Assembly: GCA_028622995.1 (NCBI GenBank)
Contig: JAJQJQ010000044.1
Span: 434,001-498,000 of the forward strand
Source: Panagrolaimus kolymaensis
Taxonomy: Eukaryota; Nematoda; Chromadorea; Rhabditida; Panagrolaimidae
DNA: 64,000 nucleotides
Reading direction: 5' to 3'
The translations under genes were made by a program, and so were the position numbers. Under the pieces are notes generated by a model. The model did no database searches. It worked only from the letters and a program-made list of their open reading frames with translations, and had not been told where the DNA came from. Below, one piece after another: positions 22,340-35,172 of this stretch (position 1 is the stretch's first letter; each line of letters starts with the position of its first letter).

Positions 22340-22886
22340 TTCACATGAAAATTTTAATATTTTGTTTTAATCATTTCTTTCCATGAAATATTTTTTTAAA
22401 TAATCATTCCCTTTTGTTTAAAATTTTAATTAATAAATCATTATATAAAAAACGATTGAAAGTGCTTTTATATTTGTAAAAATTGCGGATGGTGCCAGGT
22501 GTTGAGTAATGCATCGTCCGCTAAAGGTTATTTTCTCAACCTTTATCTTCGATTCGCACAAATAGACAAAGAAATTAGAAAAAGGATTTCAAAATAAAGA
22601 AATGGGAAGAGCAGGTCTTTACAAAAAGCATTAAAAAAAACGATAACAAATTTTTTTTGGACAAGAAACGAAAAAGCAAGAAGTAGAAAAAAACACCCTT
22701 ATTTTTGAATCAAGTAATATTTTTTATCGCGTAATTTTTTCTTTTTTGCTGTTCTTCCATTTTTTACTTTATTCTACAAATTTCTATAACATTGAAAACA
22801 GTCGCTAGAAAAATTTATTGTTGTTGTTATATTATTTTTCTTTGAAATTTTATATTTTTAATTTTTCAGATATATTATAATTAATT
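22340..22886. other. Intergenic with weak tRNA-like stretch
   Basis: Holds the 3' end of the F-box-like gene (AATAAA-like near 22432) and a stretch at 22483-22560 with a CTTCGATTCG B-box-like sequence and an AAAGGTT/AACCTTT hairpin. T-arm and acceptor stems do not form, so no tRNA is called. Confidence 0.4.
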
Positions 22887-23120
22887 ATGGCTGATCCTAT
22901 GAGTGCTCTTGCCGCTGGATTGGGTATCACAATTTCAACTGGCTTAGGCGGAGTTTTTACTGCAAATATTAGTCATGCATCTTTGGTTGCATTATTGGGA
23001 AGCCCTGCAGGTCAAATACTTTTAATTTGCCTTGGAATTGTTATTGTTATTCTTGCTGTTGCAGTTCTTGTTTATGCTACTGGTTGCCTTATTGGAAAAT
23101 TAAAGGGAAATGATAAGTAA
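22887..23120 (+). CDS. Small two-helix membrane protein
   Basis: Single exon, 77 aa. Two hydrophobic segments: a Gly/Ala-rich first half (SALAAGLGITISTGLGGVF) and a strong helix (ILLICLGIVIVILAVAVLVYA), ending in a basic tail (KLKGNDK). A TTTTTCAG acceptor lies about 18 bases before the ATG and AATAAA lies at 23218-23223. The next gene starts only 226 bases downstream, suggesting an operon. I do not recognise the family. Confidence 0.72.
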   Translation: MADPMSALAAGLGITISTGLGGVFTANISHASLVALLGSPAGQILLICLGIVIVILAVAVLVYATGCLIGKLKGNDK

Positions 23121-23217
23121 ATTTCCAAAAAAAAATTCATTTGATAATTTATTTTGCAATAATTTTTTTTGTTTGCAGTATTTTTTTGAATTTTTATATT
23201 TTTGCGAAATAATATTT

Positions 23218-23223
23218 AATAAA
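23218..23223 (+). terminator. Polyadenylation signal AATAAA
   Basis: Canonical hexamer 98 bases after the stop of the 77-aa membrane protein and 120 bases before the acceptor of the next gene, a spacing like that between genes in nematode operons. Confidence 0.6.
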
Positions 23224-23345
23224 GATTATTAATTTTTTTCGTTTAATTTTGATTTAATAAATCATCGGTTAAATCCATTCTGTTTTACTTAAATATTTTA
23301 TATTTATATAATAAAATAATTCATTAAACCCGGAAAATTTCAGTT

Positions 23346-23555
23346 ATGGCTGACAATAACAATCCTTTGATTTATAAATATGATTCATTTTTTGGTCACT
23401 TTGAGGGATATGCCTCACCCGAATCTCTTGAAGCCTTAAATAATTCCGTTGCGTTTAAAATTTTTTGGTTTGGTGTAAAATTTTTTAAATGGGCCTTACC
23501 CGTCGCAATTGGGATGATTGTTTATTCAAAATTTCTTGAATATCGTCGACGATAA
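23346..23555 (+). CDS. Small single-pass membrane protein
   Basis: Single exon, 69 aa. N-terminal half is soluble (MADNNNPLIYKYDSFFGHFEG), followed by one membrane segment (WALPVAIGMIVYSKFLEY) and a terminal RRR. A TTTCAG acceptor ends 2 bases before the ATG, strong support for the start and for trans-splicing. Size and layout resemble small accessory subunits of respiratory complexes, but no motif fixes that. It is the likely second gene of a two-gene operon. Confidence 0.72.
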   Translation: MADNNNPLIYKYDSFFGHFEGYASPESLEALNNSVAFKIFWFGVKFFKWALPVAIGMIVYSKFLEYRRR

Positions 23556-23946
23556 ATTATTTTTTTTAAATTGTTATTTTTGAAGATCAATAAATATTTT
23601 TCAGTCCAACTTTTTTTCTCTTTTTTTAATGACAAAATAGTATATTCTCAAAATTCTAGGCTGTTTAGCCTTTTTACAATAATGATTAAAAAATAAATTT
23701 AAAAATTTTTACATGTTCAAAAAGAAAGAATTTAAACACGATAACATTTTTGAGACGCACCTTCATGATAAAAACATGCCTTTTTTGGAGGGACTTAAAA
23801 TTTTGTTGTTTCTTACTCTTTTTTTTTAAATTACCTATTTTGATGCAAAAAAGGCTGCTTTCTTTATTTTTTGTTAAACGAAATCTTTATTTATTCTTTT
23901 TATTAAATTTATAAAAAATTCTACAAAAAATTTTAAAAAATCTGAA
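23556..23946. other. Convergent spacer
   Basis: 3' regions of the small membrane protein and the nitrilase. An AATAAA-like signal lies near 23590. Nothing else is seen. Confidence 0.55.
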
Positions 23947-25235
23947 TTATTTTTCCATTACAACAGCATTTTGCTCTTTTTCATTAACTTTTAATTGAAA
24001 AACATCTGGGCGAGAATAATGTCCAACCACATCTAAATCAAATTTGCCTCGAGCTATTTCAGATAAATCAATTTCAACGAATGAAACTTTTTCTTTATTA
24101 AATTCAGGTTCAACCAAAACATTTCCCATTGGATCCACCGCGCATGATCCACCTCGAATAAGCACAGTTCCATTGGAATCAAAAGCTGGATGGTCTTCAG
24201 TAAAATCAGAGGAAGTAAAATATTGGCATGCTGAAATTACAAAACATCGGCCTTCCACAGCGATGGTTCGCATAACTGAAAGCCAAACATCTCGATCATC
24301 GACGGTTGGGGCTAAATAAATTTGAATTCCTGAAATTTAAAAAAAAATTTTTAGTCGCTTCAAAAAATTTTGGGAAAAATAATAAAAAATTACTAAATTT
24401 ATGTATTTTAAAAGTTAACCTTTTTTATAATAAGCCATTCTCAATAGTGGCATATAATTTTCCCAACAAATTGCTGCACCAATTTTACCTATTTCTGTAT
24501 TAATCACAGGTATAGTAGAGCCATCACCAAAACCCCATACGCATCGTTCCAATGCGGTGGGCATTAATTTTCGATGTTTACCAAGCTTTTCACCTTCGGG
24601 GCTGTAATAAAATACCTATAAAAAAAACTATGGTTTTTGATGTTTGATAAAATCTTAAAACTGTCACTTACGGAGCAATAAAGAGTTCCACCATCGCGTT
24701 CAACAACTCCAACAACGAGATAAATTTTAAATCGTTTAGCAATTTTAGATATTCTTTCACTTTCTCGAGAATCATATTCAATGGCGGATTCGAAATATTT
24801 TTTAAATTCATCCCTTCCATCATCGGAACGTTTACCAAGGGAAATTCCAAAGGTTAAAGCTTTTGGATATCCACCAATAAAGGCTTCTGAAAAAAAGAAG
24901 TTTGAAAAAGTTTGAATAAATATGCAATTTTTCTTTCTAAATTCTTGCAACAATTTTCTCTGTGATTCATAAACAAAAGATTTCGTGAACAAAAAACAAG
25001 TTTTTTCTTTTTTGTATTAAAAACCTCGAAAAAAAAGTTTTAATTTTTTTTTGAAATACCCTATAAATTTTATTTAGGAGTGTAAAACGAATTACGACGT
25101 ACCAGGAAAAAGAACTAATTCTGCTCCACCATTTGCAGCTTCTTCAGTTAATTTTTCAAGTTTATCAATGGTTGCAAGAGTATCATAAACGATTGAACCA
25201 CTTTGAACTATAGCAATTTTGGAGGATTTTGTCAT
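23947..25235 (-). CDS. nit-1: Nitrilase, NIT-1-like
   Basis: Four exons, 25235..25103, 24886..24672, 24615..24420 and 24329..23947; all joins keep frame, 308 aa, close to the usual length. Carbon-nitrogen hydrolase superfamily, nitrilase branch: hydrolyses nitriles to carboxylic acids and ammonia in the cytosol. The catalytic triad is visible: Glu in [10 protein letters not shown] (formed across the first splice join), Lys in HRKLMPT, and Cys in [13 protein letters not shown]. The nitrilase-branch C-terminal mark [11 protein letters not shown] is present. The N-terminus ([19 protein letters not shown]) lacks a signal peptide. The physiological substrate in nematodes is not known. Confidence 0.93.
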
Positions 25236-26305
25236 TTCTGAATGGGGAAATTAAAATCAGACTGATTGATAATTAACTGAAAATTATAAAATCTGAGTGA
25301 AAACAGAGAATTTTGGTCAAAAATGTCCAAAAAAAATTAACTATCGAAGAACGAGCAGCGATCGCGAGTAAAATGGACAAAACTTAACCAAAATTTTTTG
25401 TTTCCAACCGATTTAAATAAAACAAAGAGACTACAATTTTTGAATGATACATGAAAGACAAAAAATGAGATAGTTTAAATATAAAATGAAAGTCACAAAA
25501 ATCACGTAAATCAAAAAAATATAACGTGCAATATTTGAAATTAAATTTTGTTTTATTAAACAAAAGAATGGGTAAAAAAAGATCTTTGTTATCAGTCTAT
25601 TTTGTGGTCAGCCAATGATTAGAAAACAATAAAATTGAGACTACAAGAAAAAAAGTGATTAGCGATTTTAAAATTAAATCAAACATCTCTTTTTTACGAT
25701 GCTTCAGAAAAAAAGAATCAATAAAGATTTCAAAAACAAAAAATCCAGACTCAAGGATTTTTCTTCGATAAAAAATAAAGAAAATTCCTATTCATTTTTC
25801 ATAGAAGAAAAATCACGAGAAAAAAAATATTAGTTAAAAGTTGAAGAAATGAAACAACAAGGTAACAAAAGTTTTTCGGAAGAATAGAAATCACAGCTGG
25901 AGATCTCAATTTATTTTTTCCAGACATTTCTTTAAAAAAATGATGTAAGGTGAAAAATTAAAAAACATTTTCTTAGCACTTTTTTTTCAAACATCAACAA
26001 GGACGTAAAAAAAGTATTATAAAAAAAATAAAAAATAATATCACCAAATGGGTCAATAAAATTTAGAAAAATGGAGACTTTTATGTTATCTTCTTTGTCT
26101 AATTTTTCTATTGCGCAAAGTCTAGAATATGTATTCTTCGAAATTATAACAATTTTATTTTAAAATAACTGTGTGGAATATCTTTAATAAAATATTATAT
26201 TATCAATTATTTTATTCAAAAAAAAAATAAATAAAAAGAAAGAAAAAAGTAAGAACATTATCTAATTTTATAAAAAGGTAAAAAAAATTAAGTTAGTTAT
26301 TGTTT
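25236..26305. other. Intergenic, AT-rich
   Basis: About 1.1 kb of A/T-rich sequence between two minus-strand genes, with no frame or RNA that I can support. AATAAA-like signals near 26190 may serve the Cys-rich peptide gene's 3' side. Confidence 0.55.
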
Positions 26306-26542
26306 TTAAAAAGGAGGGCAACACCAGCATTTTCCATTCGGACCATCAAATGAGAATCGATTATCATATGGTTTATCAGCAAGATGGCCACATTTTGCAT
26401 CACGTTCTTGATAAGTTTCAAAACATCCACCATTTGCAACATTTATGCTTGAATCACAACTACTAGCTTCGATGACATGAACTGACAAGAAGGCGGCGAT
26501 GATGGCAAAAATTATAGTAAAAAGATTAATGAAGGAACGCAT
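26306..26542 (-). CDS. Short Cys-rich secreted peptide
   Basis: Single exon, 78 aa. A signal peptide (MRSFINLFTIIFAIIAAFL, cut near VIEA-SS) precedes a mature part of about 50 residues with six Cys in the pattern C-x10-C-x10-C-x20-C-x-C-C, ending KCWCCPPF. Six Cys in a short secreted peptide suggest three disulfides, as in antimicrobial, signalling or protease-inhibitor peptides; the framework is not one I can name. A TATA-like ATATAAAA occurs upstream near 26600. Function unknown. Confidence 0.75.
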   Translation of the reverse strand: MRSFINLFTIIFAIIAAFLSVHVIEASSCDSSINVANGGCFETYQERDAKCGHLADKPYDNRFSFDGPNGKCWCCPPF

Positions 26543-29500
26543 CTTTTTTTAAAATTAATTAAAGTTGAAAAAAATAAATTTAAAGAGAGTGGGGTTGATT
26601 GAAGATATAAAAAAGTTTTGAAGTTTTTTTTATCTTTTATAATGCTTGGTTAAAGTAGGCGGTAAGGTAAGGTAAGTATGTTGAAGTTAGTTTATTTTTA
26701 AATCATTTTACAAATAAAAATGAAGTTACAAAATCCAATCATTCTTCTTTTTTATGTACAAGCAAATGAACGGTTTAAAATGACGCGAATTCTCTTTAAA
26801 AAAACTAACAACATAAAAGAAAAAGGTTCGCCCATCACGTTTTTTGTTTATCTTTTTACTTACATTTTTTTTAAATAAATAAATTTTGATCAATGTCTTT
26901 TGCCAAAAGTGTTGAGATGTGCGATTTTCTTTAATCCTTTTTAAAATTGGGCTTGTTACCTTCATTCCTTTTTCATAAAATTTTTTGTATTTTTTTTTAT
27001 TCTCGAAAATTTATCTTATTTAATTCAAAGATTTTATTATCCATATTTTTTGTTGTATGGTAACACCTTCAAGAATAGCGATTCTAAAATCAAATTAAAT
27101 TACAAAATTTCTATAAAAATATTTATAAAATATTCAAAAAAACAAAAAAAATTTCAAACTAAATAGTGAATTAAAAAGTTAAAACTATCCCTGACAAAGC
27201 TCACCAAAAAGGTAAACAACATATGGCAGAGTTAATCAGGCAAAAAAAAAAAATCAAACTACAAATCAATAACACAAGCAATCGCTATGAAAACATCCAG
27301 ATTAGTTGACCCTTTTTTGATATTAATTGATTTTTTTGTTTGTTTGTGGGTTTTTTTGATAGACTAAAATTTCTACTAATGACGTTTCATTCCATTTCTT
27401 TATGGACTTTTTGTTAATTTAAGCATAACATGTGATTTATTATTTCCGTATCGCATTTACCGAGAATGGCTGCAAACAAGCACAAAATAAGCAAATCGCT
27501 GACTAACTAATAAACAATGTTCACTTCTTTATTTATGAATAATTATTTACACCATCCAACTCATCAAAAACAAAACAAAAAAAAAATGAGTAAATGTTTA
27601 TGCTTTTTTGTTTGTTATTTATGAAATCAAATGAATGTGTTTTTTTTTCTCAGTCTCTCTCTTTTTTTCTGTCTGTGTGTGCCAATGATGATAGAAATGC
27701 TTCCATCAAAATTCAGGAGAAAAAGAAAAAATAGAATATTTCTCTATAAAAGAAATTTGATACCTTTTTTTTAAATGCCAATGGTCTTCTATTTTTTTGT
27801 GCCTACATTTTATTTTTTTGTTGTTTTTTTGTTTTTGTTGGTATTGAATTTTGGCATCAAAAAAAACCAAAAAGAAACGTTTCTTTTTTTGCAATCTTTT
27901 TCTACTTTTTTTAAGAAAAGAGTTTGGTTCCGCGAAAACGCTTTTAAAAAATATCTCAAATATCGTAATTTACAAAAAAATTCTTATTACCATTCGCGAT
28001 TTTGGTTTTTTCTTGATTTGAAAATTGATAGTTTTCTTTGTTCAAAGCAACTCCGCAAAGTTTTTGCATTATGGCCGCCGCTTTTATAAAACCTTTTTTT
28101 TACTAAACTTTTTTTTACAAATTACATGTCTTTATCCATTATCGACTCTGTTGGATGTTTCACTGTGACACCATTACCTTTGTTATAATAAAATGTTTTG
28201 AATGCCCTTAGATCCAACAAGACAAAAATCTTTCTCCCAAATTTTAATTTATCTTCGCCGTCTATGCTCTTAGAGCCAAAAAAAACACAAGGATATTTCT
28301 TTGATTTACATACCTTTTTTTGCCACTTAATATTTTTATTTTTAAACAAAGCAAACTAATTAATGCATTCATTTTTTCCCGCAAAAAAAAAAAAAAAATA
28401 AAATAAAATATACAGCGTCGAAGAAGCAGCAGCAATTAACCTTCGAACTTTATTCTTTTCCATTCCTTTTTTTTCATGCTATCAACAAACAAGCAAAGGT
28501 GATTTTGATGATTTCCTTATTCCCATTTTTTCTACCTATCTCGTATCACTCACTACTTATTATCACTATACTCTATGACCATTGATATTTTACTCCTCCA
28601 TAAAAAAAAGTAAAGCGAGAGAAAGGATAGGCATTCCAATATCAAAAAAAAATATGAAAAAACAATAAAGGATTTTTTGGTTGCCTCGCACATTTCTTTC
28701 TTTTTTTGTGAATGATAAGCAACGGTTTTTTTTCTACGCTTTTAACATTCGCGAATATTCATCATCATCAATTTATTTTTGTTGTTGATGATATTTGCTT
28801 TTAATGCTTTTATATTTTTTGACAGTGGTCAGTTTGATTTTATTTGGTTCGCTTTTTTATGGCTTTTTAAGGTTTATTCTAAAAAATTGGGTGCCTCAGA
28901 AAAGAGAAAAAAAATGAGAGACGTGAATAGTTTCAAACCAAAATTTAAAAAAGCGACCATTCGCTTTTATCCCAGGCGAATCGAAATCTTTTTACTTTTT
29001 CATAATCATCGAATGTGGTTACAGTCGAGAATAAAAAAAATGTGATTATCAGGCTATTTTTTATTTATTCAGGCCAAATCAATTGATGAACGAGCCGCCA
29101 CGCTTTTGTTAGATCTTTAAAGGCATTTTTTTTATACCAAAGTTGTTTATTCATAAGCAACAAACTAAAGAAGCTATCGACGACCTCGTAAACAACTTTT
29201 TTTTTGTGATTCATATAAAAAGGAAAGAAAAAAAAGTCCGTTCCTTATCTTTTTTTATTCTTTAATTCTTTCTATTGATTTTAGATTTGTTTTTAGAGTT
29301 CACCATTTTATTTTGTTCCTTAGTTAGCAAATTTTTTTTGCCATTTTGCTTGAGAAAGCTTGTTTTTCTTTTTTTTAAATCAGTGATTCAGGATTTTATT
29401 TCCATCGCGTTGATTAAATCAATCATCTAAATTCCATAAAAAATCGCGCCATTCGGTTTTTTAACCTTTTATCAATCACCACCATCATCAGCCATAAAGC

Positions 29501-31671
29501 TGTAAGCATCTTCTTCCCTGCCATTTTCTCTCCCTTTCTCTCGAACTATGACTAACCTTATTTTTTTAATATTGTAAAAAAATTTAGCCGAGTAATCAAA
29601 ATGAAAATTTATTGATGACAAACAAACTAAAAAGAAAAGAAGGTTGCTTTCATTCGAATTCGAAGCAAACAAGCAAGCAAACGAACGAGCACCTTTCCAT
29701 TTTTTTTTTCTGCACAAATTTTTTTTAAAGTTTGATTTTGAGCTTTTTTGACTTCCATAAAATAATTTCACAACGTTTTTTTTCTTTTATTTTTCCTCAT
29801 ATAAAAATGGTTTCTAAACACAGCTGTTTTAGTTTTTTTTTGTTGCCTTAATTTTTAGTTTTTGCGCTTCACTAAAATTATTTTTTTTTAAACAGCTGAT
29901 TTGATGATTCTTTTTTTTTCGGTCCTCCCCATCGTCGATGCTTGCAATTAATTACAAATTATTAAATAAGCAGGCCATAAAGAGAATCAAGTCTCATGGC
30001 TTCCAGAAAGTTCGAAAGGTGGTTGTTTGTTTTTTGTTGATTCGATTTCAATGATTTTTTTTTATTTGTTTCAGCCACCCCAGGAAACAATACAAAACAA
30101 AACAAAACATGAATCACCAACATTTTCGAACCAAAAGCTTTCCTTATTTTCTTTGGTGGTGAAGAAAATATGTTTTTTCGTTTTTCCGCGTTTATTTCTT
30201 CTTTCCCCTTTAGCAAGCAACCAAGGAAAGTAGCGGACAGGCAAAAAAATATTTTTTTTAAAACAAAGCAAAACAATATTTTTTTTCTATAAATAAATAG
30301 TAGCCAATGAATTGATTGACCGATATTGTTAGCTTATTTTCTTTCGATTGTTTCATTTTTCTTAGTTTTTATGAAGAAAAAAAAGGTTGAGAAAAATGTG
30401 AAGAAACAACCAACTTTATATTCCACGACTGCGCAACTAACTAAAAAAAACTGTTAGTACCACGCGCAAAAAAAAACCCAAGCCACCCAATGCATGCAAA
30501 CAACGCACGCATCCTCCCATCCATCGCGGTGGCAACTATTACTTTTATTTTATTTCTTACAACGAAAATCAATTCTTTATTCTTAATTCTTTTTTTGCAA
30601 TCCATCCATAAAGTAAAGTAAAGCCAAAGCGACGACGACGACGCAACAACAACAAACTCCCGGAAAAAAAAAATAAAAAGGTGACGATGAGAAGAAGAAA
30701 AAAGTTTTGTGAGTTGTTATTTTTGCAACGTTTTTTTGTTGTTGTTTGTCATCGTCGTCGTTGTCGAAATTTTAAGGAAGCAGCAGTCAAAGAAATTTTG
30801 CGCAACCGAATATATTTTCTCTAACTTTTTTCTTTCTTTTTTTTGCCAGTTAAAAAGGTGGTGGTTCATATTATTATTTATTTTTTTTATCTTGAACATA
30901 CAGAAGAATTTTTTAGAGGCGCAACAGCAAGCAAGCAGCTTTGTTGTATTATATATATTTTTCCTTCCTTGCCTCTCATTTTTATTATTTTCCATTTGCT
31001 TTTTCTTTCTTTTTTTTCCATTCGTTCGTTAAACACACGTATTTTTTTTTTCTTCGTTGATTTTTTTTCTTTCTTTCTACCACCACCACCAGCGTGTTGG
31101 GGTGATGGAAGATGATAGAGGAAGGAAGGAAGAAAAAAAAAGCTTATTCATCATCAACATCGATAAATGAAATCTCTCTTTTTTTTCTCCACAACACTTT
31201 ATTTTCTGCTCATATATATGCGTATTTTTTTTCTTGCTTCCTTTATTTTTTTTGCACAAAAATTATTTTTACTTGGTGTTTGAGTTTGCTTATTTTTTTT
31301 TGCTGCGTAGTATGACTCGTTGCTGCTGTTGATATTTCATAAGAGTTCACCGTTGTTGTTGTTTCGTTCGTTCCCTTCCCCTTTTTTCCTCATGTGATGA
31401 TGATAATTTTTATTTTGCTTTCGTTTTTTTAAACGCACAAAAATTTAGAAAATATACATTTATTTGATGATTTTGTAATTGATTTTATTTTTTCTTTCTT
31501 CTCTTTAAATTTTTTCTTCTTTTTCGAGTTTATTTGGCAACCAACTAACGAGGTCAAATTAGTGACGAATACGCGTTTTTGTTATTTTTTGATATATATT
31601 CCGTTATTGCATTCATTCATTAAATATATAGTTTTTTTAGTGACCGAACCATATTTTTATTATATACAGAT
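26543..31671. other. Gene-free AT-rich stretch, 5.1 kb
   Basis: I see no supportable gene. Open frames on both strands are Phe/Leu/Lys products of long T and A runs. Short simple repeats occur: GACGACGACGACG near 30632, CACCACCACC near 31081 and GTTGTT runs near 31330. It is upstream of the RME-2-like receptor and may hold its promoter or an untranslated first exon. Confidence 0.55.
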
Positions 31672-34600
31672 ATGATTATATATATTCTTATTTATCTTTC
31701 ATGCTTTGCAAGTTATTCAATGCAAAAATCTTCCCCAGGAGCTGATCCTCCAAATGATTGTAAGTTTGCTAACAACTCCCAAATAAATATTCTTAAAATT
31801 TGAGTCTAATATTCAAATTAATTTTTTTTCCAGCATGCGGGTTATTAATGTTTGATTGTGGTAATGGTGTATGCATTCCAAGATCATGGAGATGTGATGG
31901 CGATACAGATTGCCTTAATGGAGCTGATGAAAAATCATGTGGTAAGCAACTAACTACCTTCCCTCCTAATTTTGCATATATCAAACTCCATTTTTTTTAG
32001 ATGTAAATAAAGAAACTCCTCAATGCGATGAGAAAACTTTTTATAAATGTAAAGAATCCACCACAATTAAAACACCCACCGATCGATGGCATACCCTTTC
32101 ACAATTATTTCCATCAAGTTGTATACCAAAATCATGGAAATGTGATGGAGAATTTGATTGTCCTGAAAAGGATGATGAAGAAGGATGCAATGAAATTAAA
32201 TGTGGAGCAGAACAATTTAAATGTCCTGGATTTTCTCAACATTTGGCTTCATGCATTCCCAAATCATGGGTGTGCGATGGCCAATCAGATTGTGTAAATA
32301 TGGAAGATGAAAAGGAATGTGGCCCCGTAAATAAAACCGCATGTGCTGATGATGAATTTCGATGCGCTGATGGACAATGCATATTTAAAAGCTGGCAATG
32401 TGATGGCGAATTTGACTGTAAAGATAAAAGCGACGAAGGCGAAGAATGTAAAAATTCTACTTGCGATCCAAATACTCATTTCCAAGTAAGCAAAGTTATA
32501 AATCTTAATATATAGCTTCCTTTAAAAAAATTTTTAGTGTGCTAATTCCCATTTTTGTTTACCTAAAGCTTGGAAATGTGATGGACAACCAGGTAAGTAA
32601 CTATAGGATTACCCAAGTAATAACATCTTTATCCCCTAATATAAATTTAGATTGTCCCGACCATTCAGATGAAAGGAACTGCACAGAAGGTGTAAAACTT
32701 ATGCATAATGTTACATGCCATGATGATGAATTTAAATGCATGAATAATGCCGAATGCATTCGCAAAGTTTGGGTGTGTGATGGCGATCAAGGTTCGTGAG
32801 AAAATGATTTCTTCCCTAAATATTAAATTAACTAATTAACTAAATAACTATTTTTCAATCAATGAGAGGCAACGTTAAAAACAAAACAATATATATTTTA
32901 AAAATTTATGCAAACATTTTTACTCAATAAAAACTAAAACCTTTTTCTTTTTTTATATTGTACTGATGGAAGCGACGAGGACAATTGCACTCCACATGAA
33001 CTTGAATGTGGAACAGATGAAAAAATGTGTGATGATAAAATTTGTCGATTAAATTGCACCACGCCTGCCCGTAAGTCTAGCTATATCCAAAACTATATAT
33101 ACATACAATATTGAAATTTTAATTTTAGCCCTTCCACCTAAATGTGATACCAATACTCATTATCAATGTAATGAAACAAGTTGCCTTTCATTATCAACTT
33201 TATGCGATGGTGATACAGGAGCAAATGATTGCTTGAAATCGGTTTGCAAATTAAATATTACTAAATGTGATAAAAAAGTATCATCATATTGTAATTGCCG
33301 AACCACGAATGCTGGTGGACAAATTTGTTATTGCCCTAAAGGATTTGATCCTAGTCCAGGAAATGATTGTGTTGATATTGATGAATGTCAAACCACTGGA
33401 ATTTGTGATCAAAAATGCATTAATCTTAAGGGCTCATATCGATGCGATTGTTATCCAGGCTTTACTCTAACTGCAGGTGAAGCGGATGCAGATGGGCATG
33501 TTAAAAATACTCCTTCCAAATGTCGAGCAAATGGAGACGATCCATTATTACTTCTTTCAAATCGAGCTGCCATTCGACAATATGATCTCGCAACAAATCG
33601 TTATCATCCACTCGTAAATAAACTTGATTCAGCTGTGGCAATGGATTATTGGCATGCAAATCAAACCCTTATTTGGTCGGATGTATCTAAAGAACAAATA
33701 ATGATTTGTCATATGAATGTATCAGCAGATAAATTTTTTGAATGTAAAGAAGGTGGAGATACAACTTTGATAGATAAAAATATTTCTACCCCTGATGGAT
33801 TAGCTATTGATTGGGTTCATGGCTTATTATTTTGGACTGATACCGGACTTGATACCGTAAGTTTTTTTCAAGCTTCTCAAATACTTATAAAAATTTCTTA
33901 TTTTTCAGATCAACGTCTACGATTTGAATAATAAAAAGCGAAAAATCTTATTCAATGAAAGTCTTGAAGAACCTCGAGCTATTGCCGTTGACCCTTCTGC
34001 TGGATTAATTTTCTGGACTGATTGGGGTTCTAAAGGTCGAATTGAAAGAGCTGGAATGGATGGAAAAAATCGAGTTGAAGTTATTAGTGGTGAAGCTGTA
34101 AAATGGCCCAATGGTTTAGCAGTGGATATTTATGAAAAACGTATATATTGGGCTGATGCTAAAACTAAAGCCATTTCTTCATGTGATTATTGGGGAGGCG
34201 ATCTTCGAACCGTTCTTCATTCCCATAAACATCTCAAACATCCATTTTCTTTAGCCGTATTCGAAGAACGCCTTTACTGGACTGATTGGGATCACGAAGG
34301 GGTATTAACTGTAAATAAATTTAATGGGGAAGATGTTAAACAAGTTATGAATGGAGTTCCCGGCCCAATGACCGTAAGAGTATATCATCAAATGGCTCAA
34401 CCAAATCAAACAAATAAATGTGAAAAAAGTAAATGCCATCATTTCTGCCTTCCAAGAGCTCATATAAAAACTTCAAATCCCTCTGAAGAAATAAAAGTTG
34501 ATGGGCTTCCATATGCATGTGAATGTGATATGGGCTTTAAGCTTCTTGCAGATTTAACCAATTGCATCGCAGAAAATGATATCGTTGATATAATTGCTAA

Positions 34601-35172
34601 AGAAATAACTGGTGATAATACTTCATCCGATAATGTTTTATTCATTTTCTTTATTCTTGGTTTAATTGTTTCCGGTGTTCTTATTTCTGTAAGTTTATTT
34701 TTAACAGAGGTTTTAGGCTAGTGGTGGAACTAACTTTGTAACACGAAGAATTTCGAGAAAAAAATTCTAAAAATATAAAAACAAGACAAGATTTTAATCC
34801 ATTTAAAAAATTTTGTTTAGTGATTTTGTGTTAAAAGTTTTTCAATGATTTTTTACATCCATTTTAAACCCTTTTTTCTTCATGAACGAATTTTTATATA
34901 TATTCTTTTTTTAGGGATATGTTTATCGTCAAAAACGTTTCGCTCGTTTCTCAGCCCTCAACTTTGATAATCCAATTTATCGAAGAACCGTGGAAGATGT
35001 GGATGGCGAACTTGAAATATTTGGTGATAACACCGTTGGAGCCATTCCCATTAATCCTGCTTCTCAAGAACCCAGGCTTATTCTTTCCAATTCTGTTGCA
35101 GCTCAATATAATCGTGATCAAGCAGCTTATATGGATAATGATCCAATGAATGATCATCGAGGACTTTATTAA
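31672..35172 (+). CDS. rme-2: LDL-receptor family yolk receptor, RME-2-like
   Basis: Nine exons: 31672..31759, 31834..31941, 32001..32485, 32538..32592, 32651..32791, 32957..33070, 33129..33856, 33909..34688 and 34915..35172; 918 aa. Order: signal peptide, six LDL-A repeats plus a degenerate seventh, EGF pair with [15 protein letters not shown], a YWTD propeller ([31 protein letters not shown]), a final EGF ([10 protein letters not shown]), one membrane helix ([18 protein letters not shown]) and a 95-residue tail with FDNPIY, the clathrin-adaptor signal. C. elegans RME-2, which takes up vitellogenin in oocytes, has this layout and length. The exon starting at 32957 lacks an AG acceptor (AT instead); the frame and LDL-A Cys pattern require that exon. 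Confidence 0.88.

Noticed and set aside
22483..22560. tRNA-like sequence with CTTCGATTCG and an AAAGGTT/AACCTTT hairpin.
   Set aside because: The T-arm and acceptor stems do not pair, the hairpin loop is eight bases, and no anticodon can be placed. A tRNA scan would settle it.
26726..31315. Many open frames of 60-107 codons on both strands.
   Set aside because: They are Phe/Leu/Lys/Asn-rich products of homopolymer runs, overlap each other on both strands and contain no motif.
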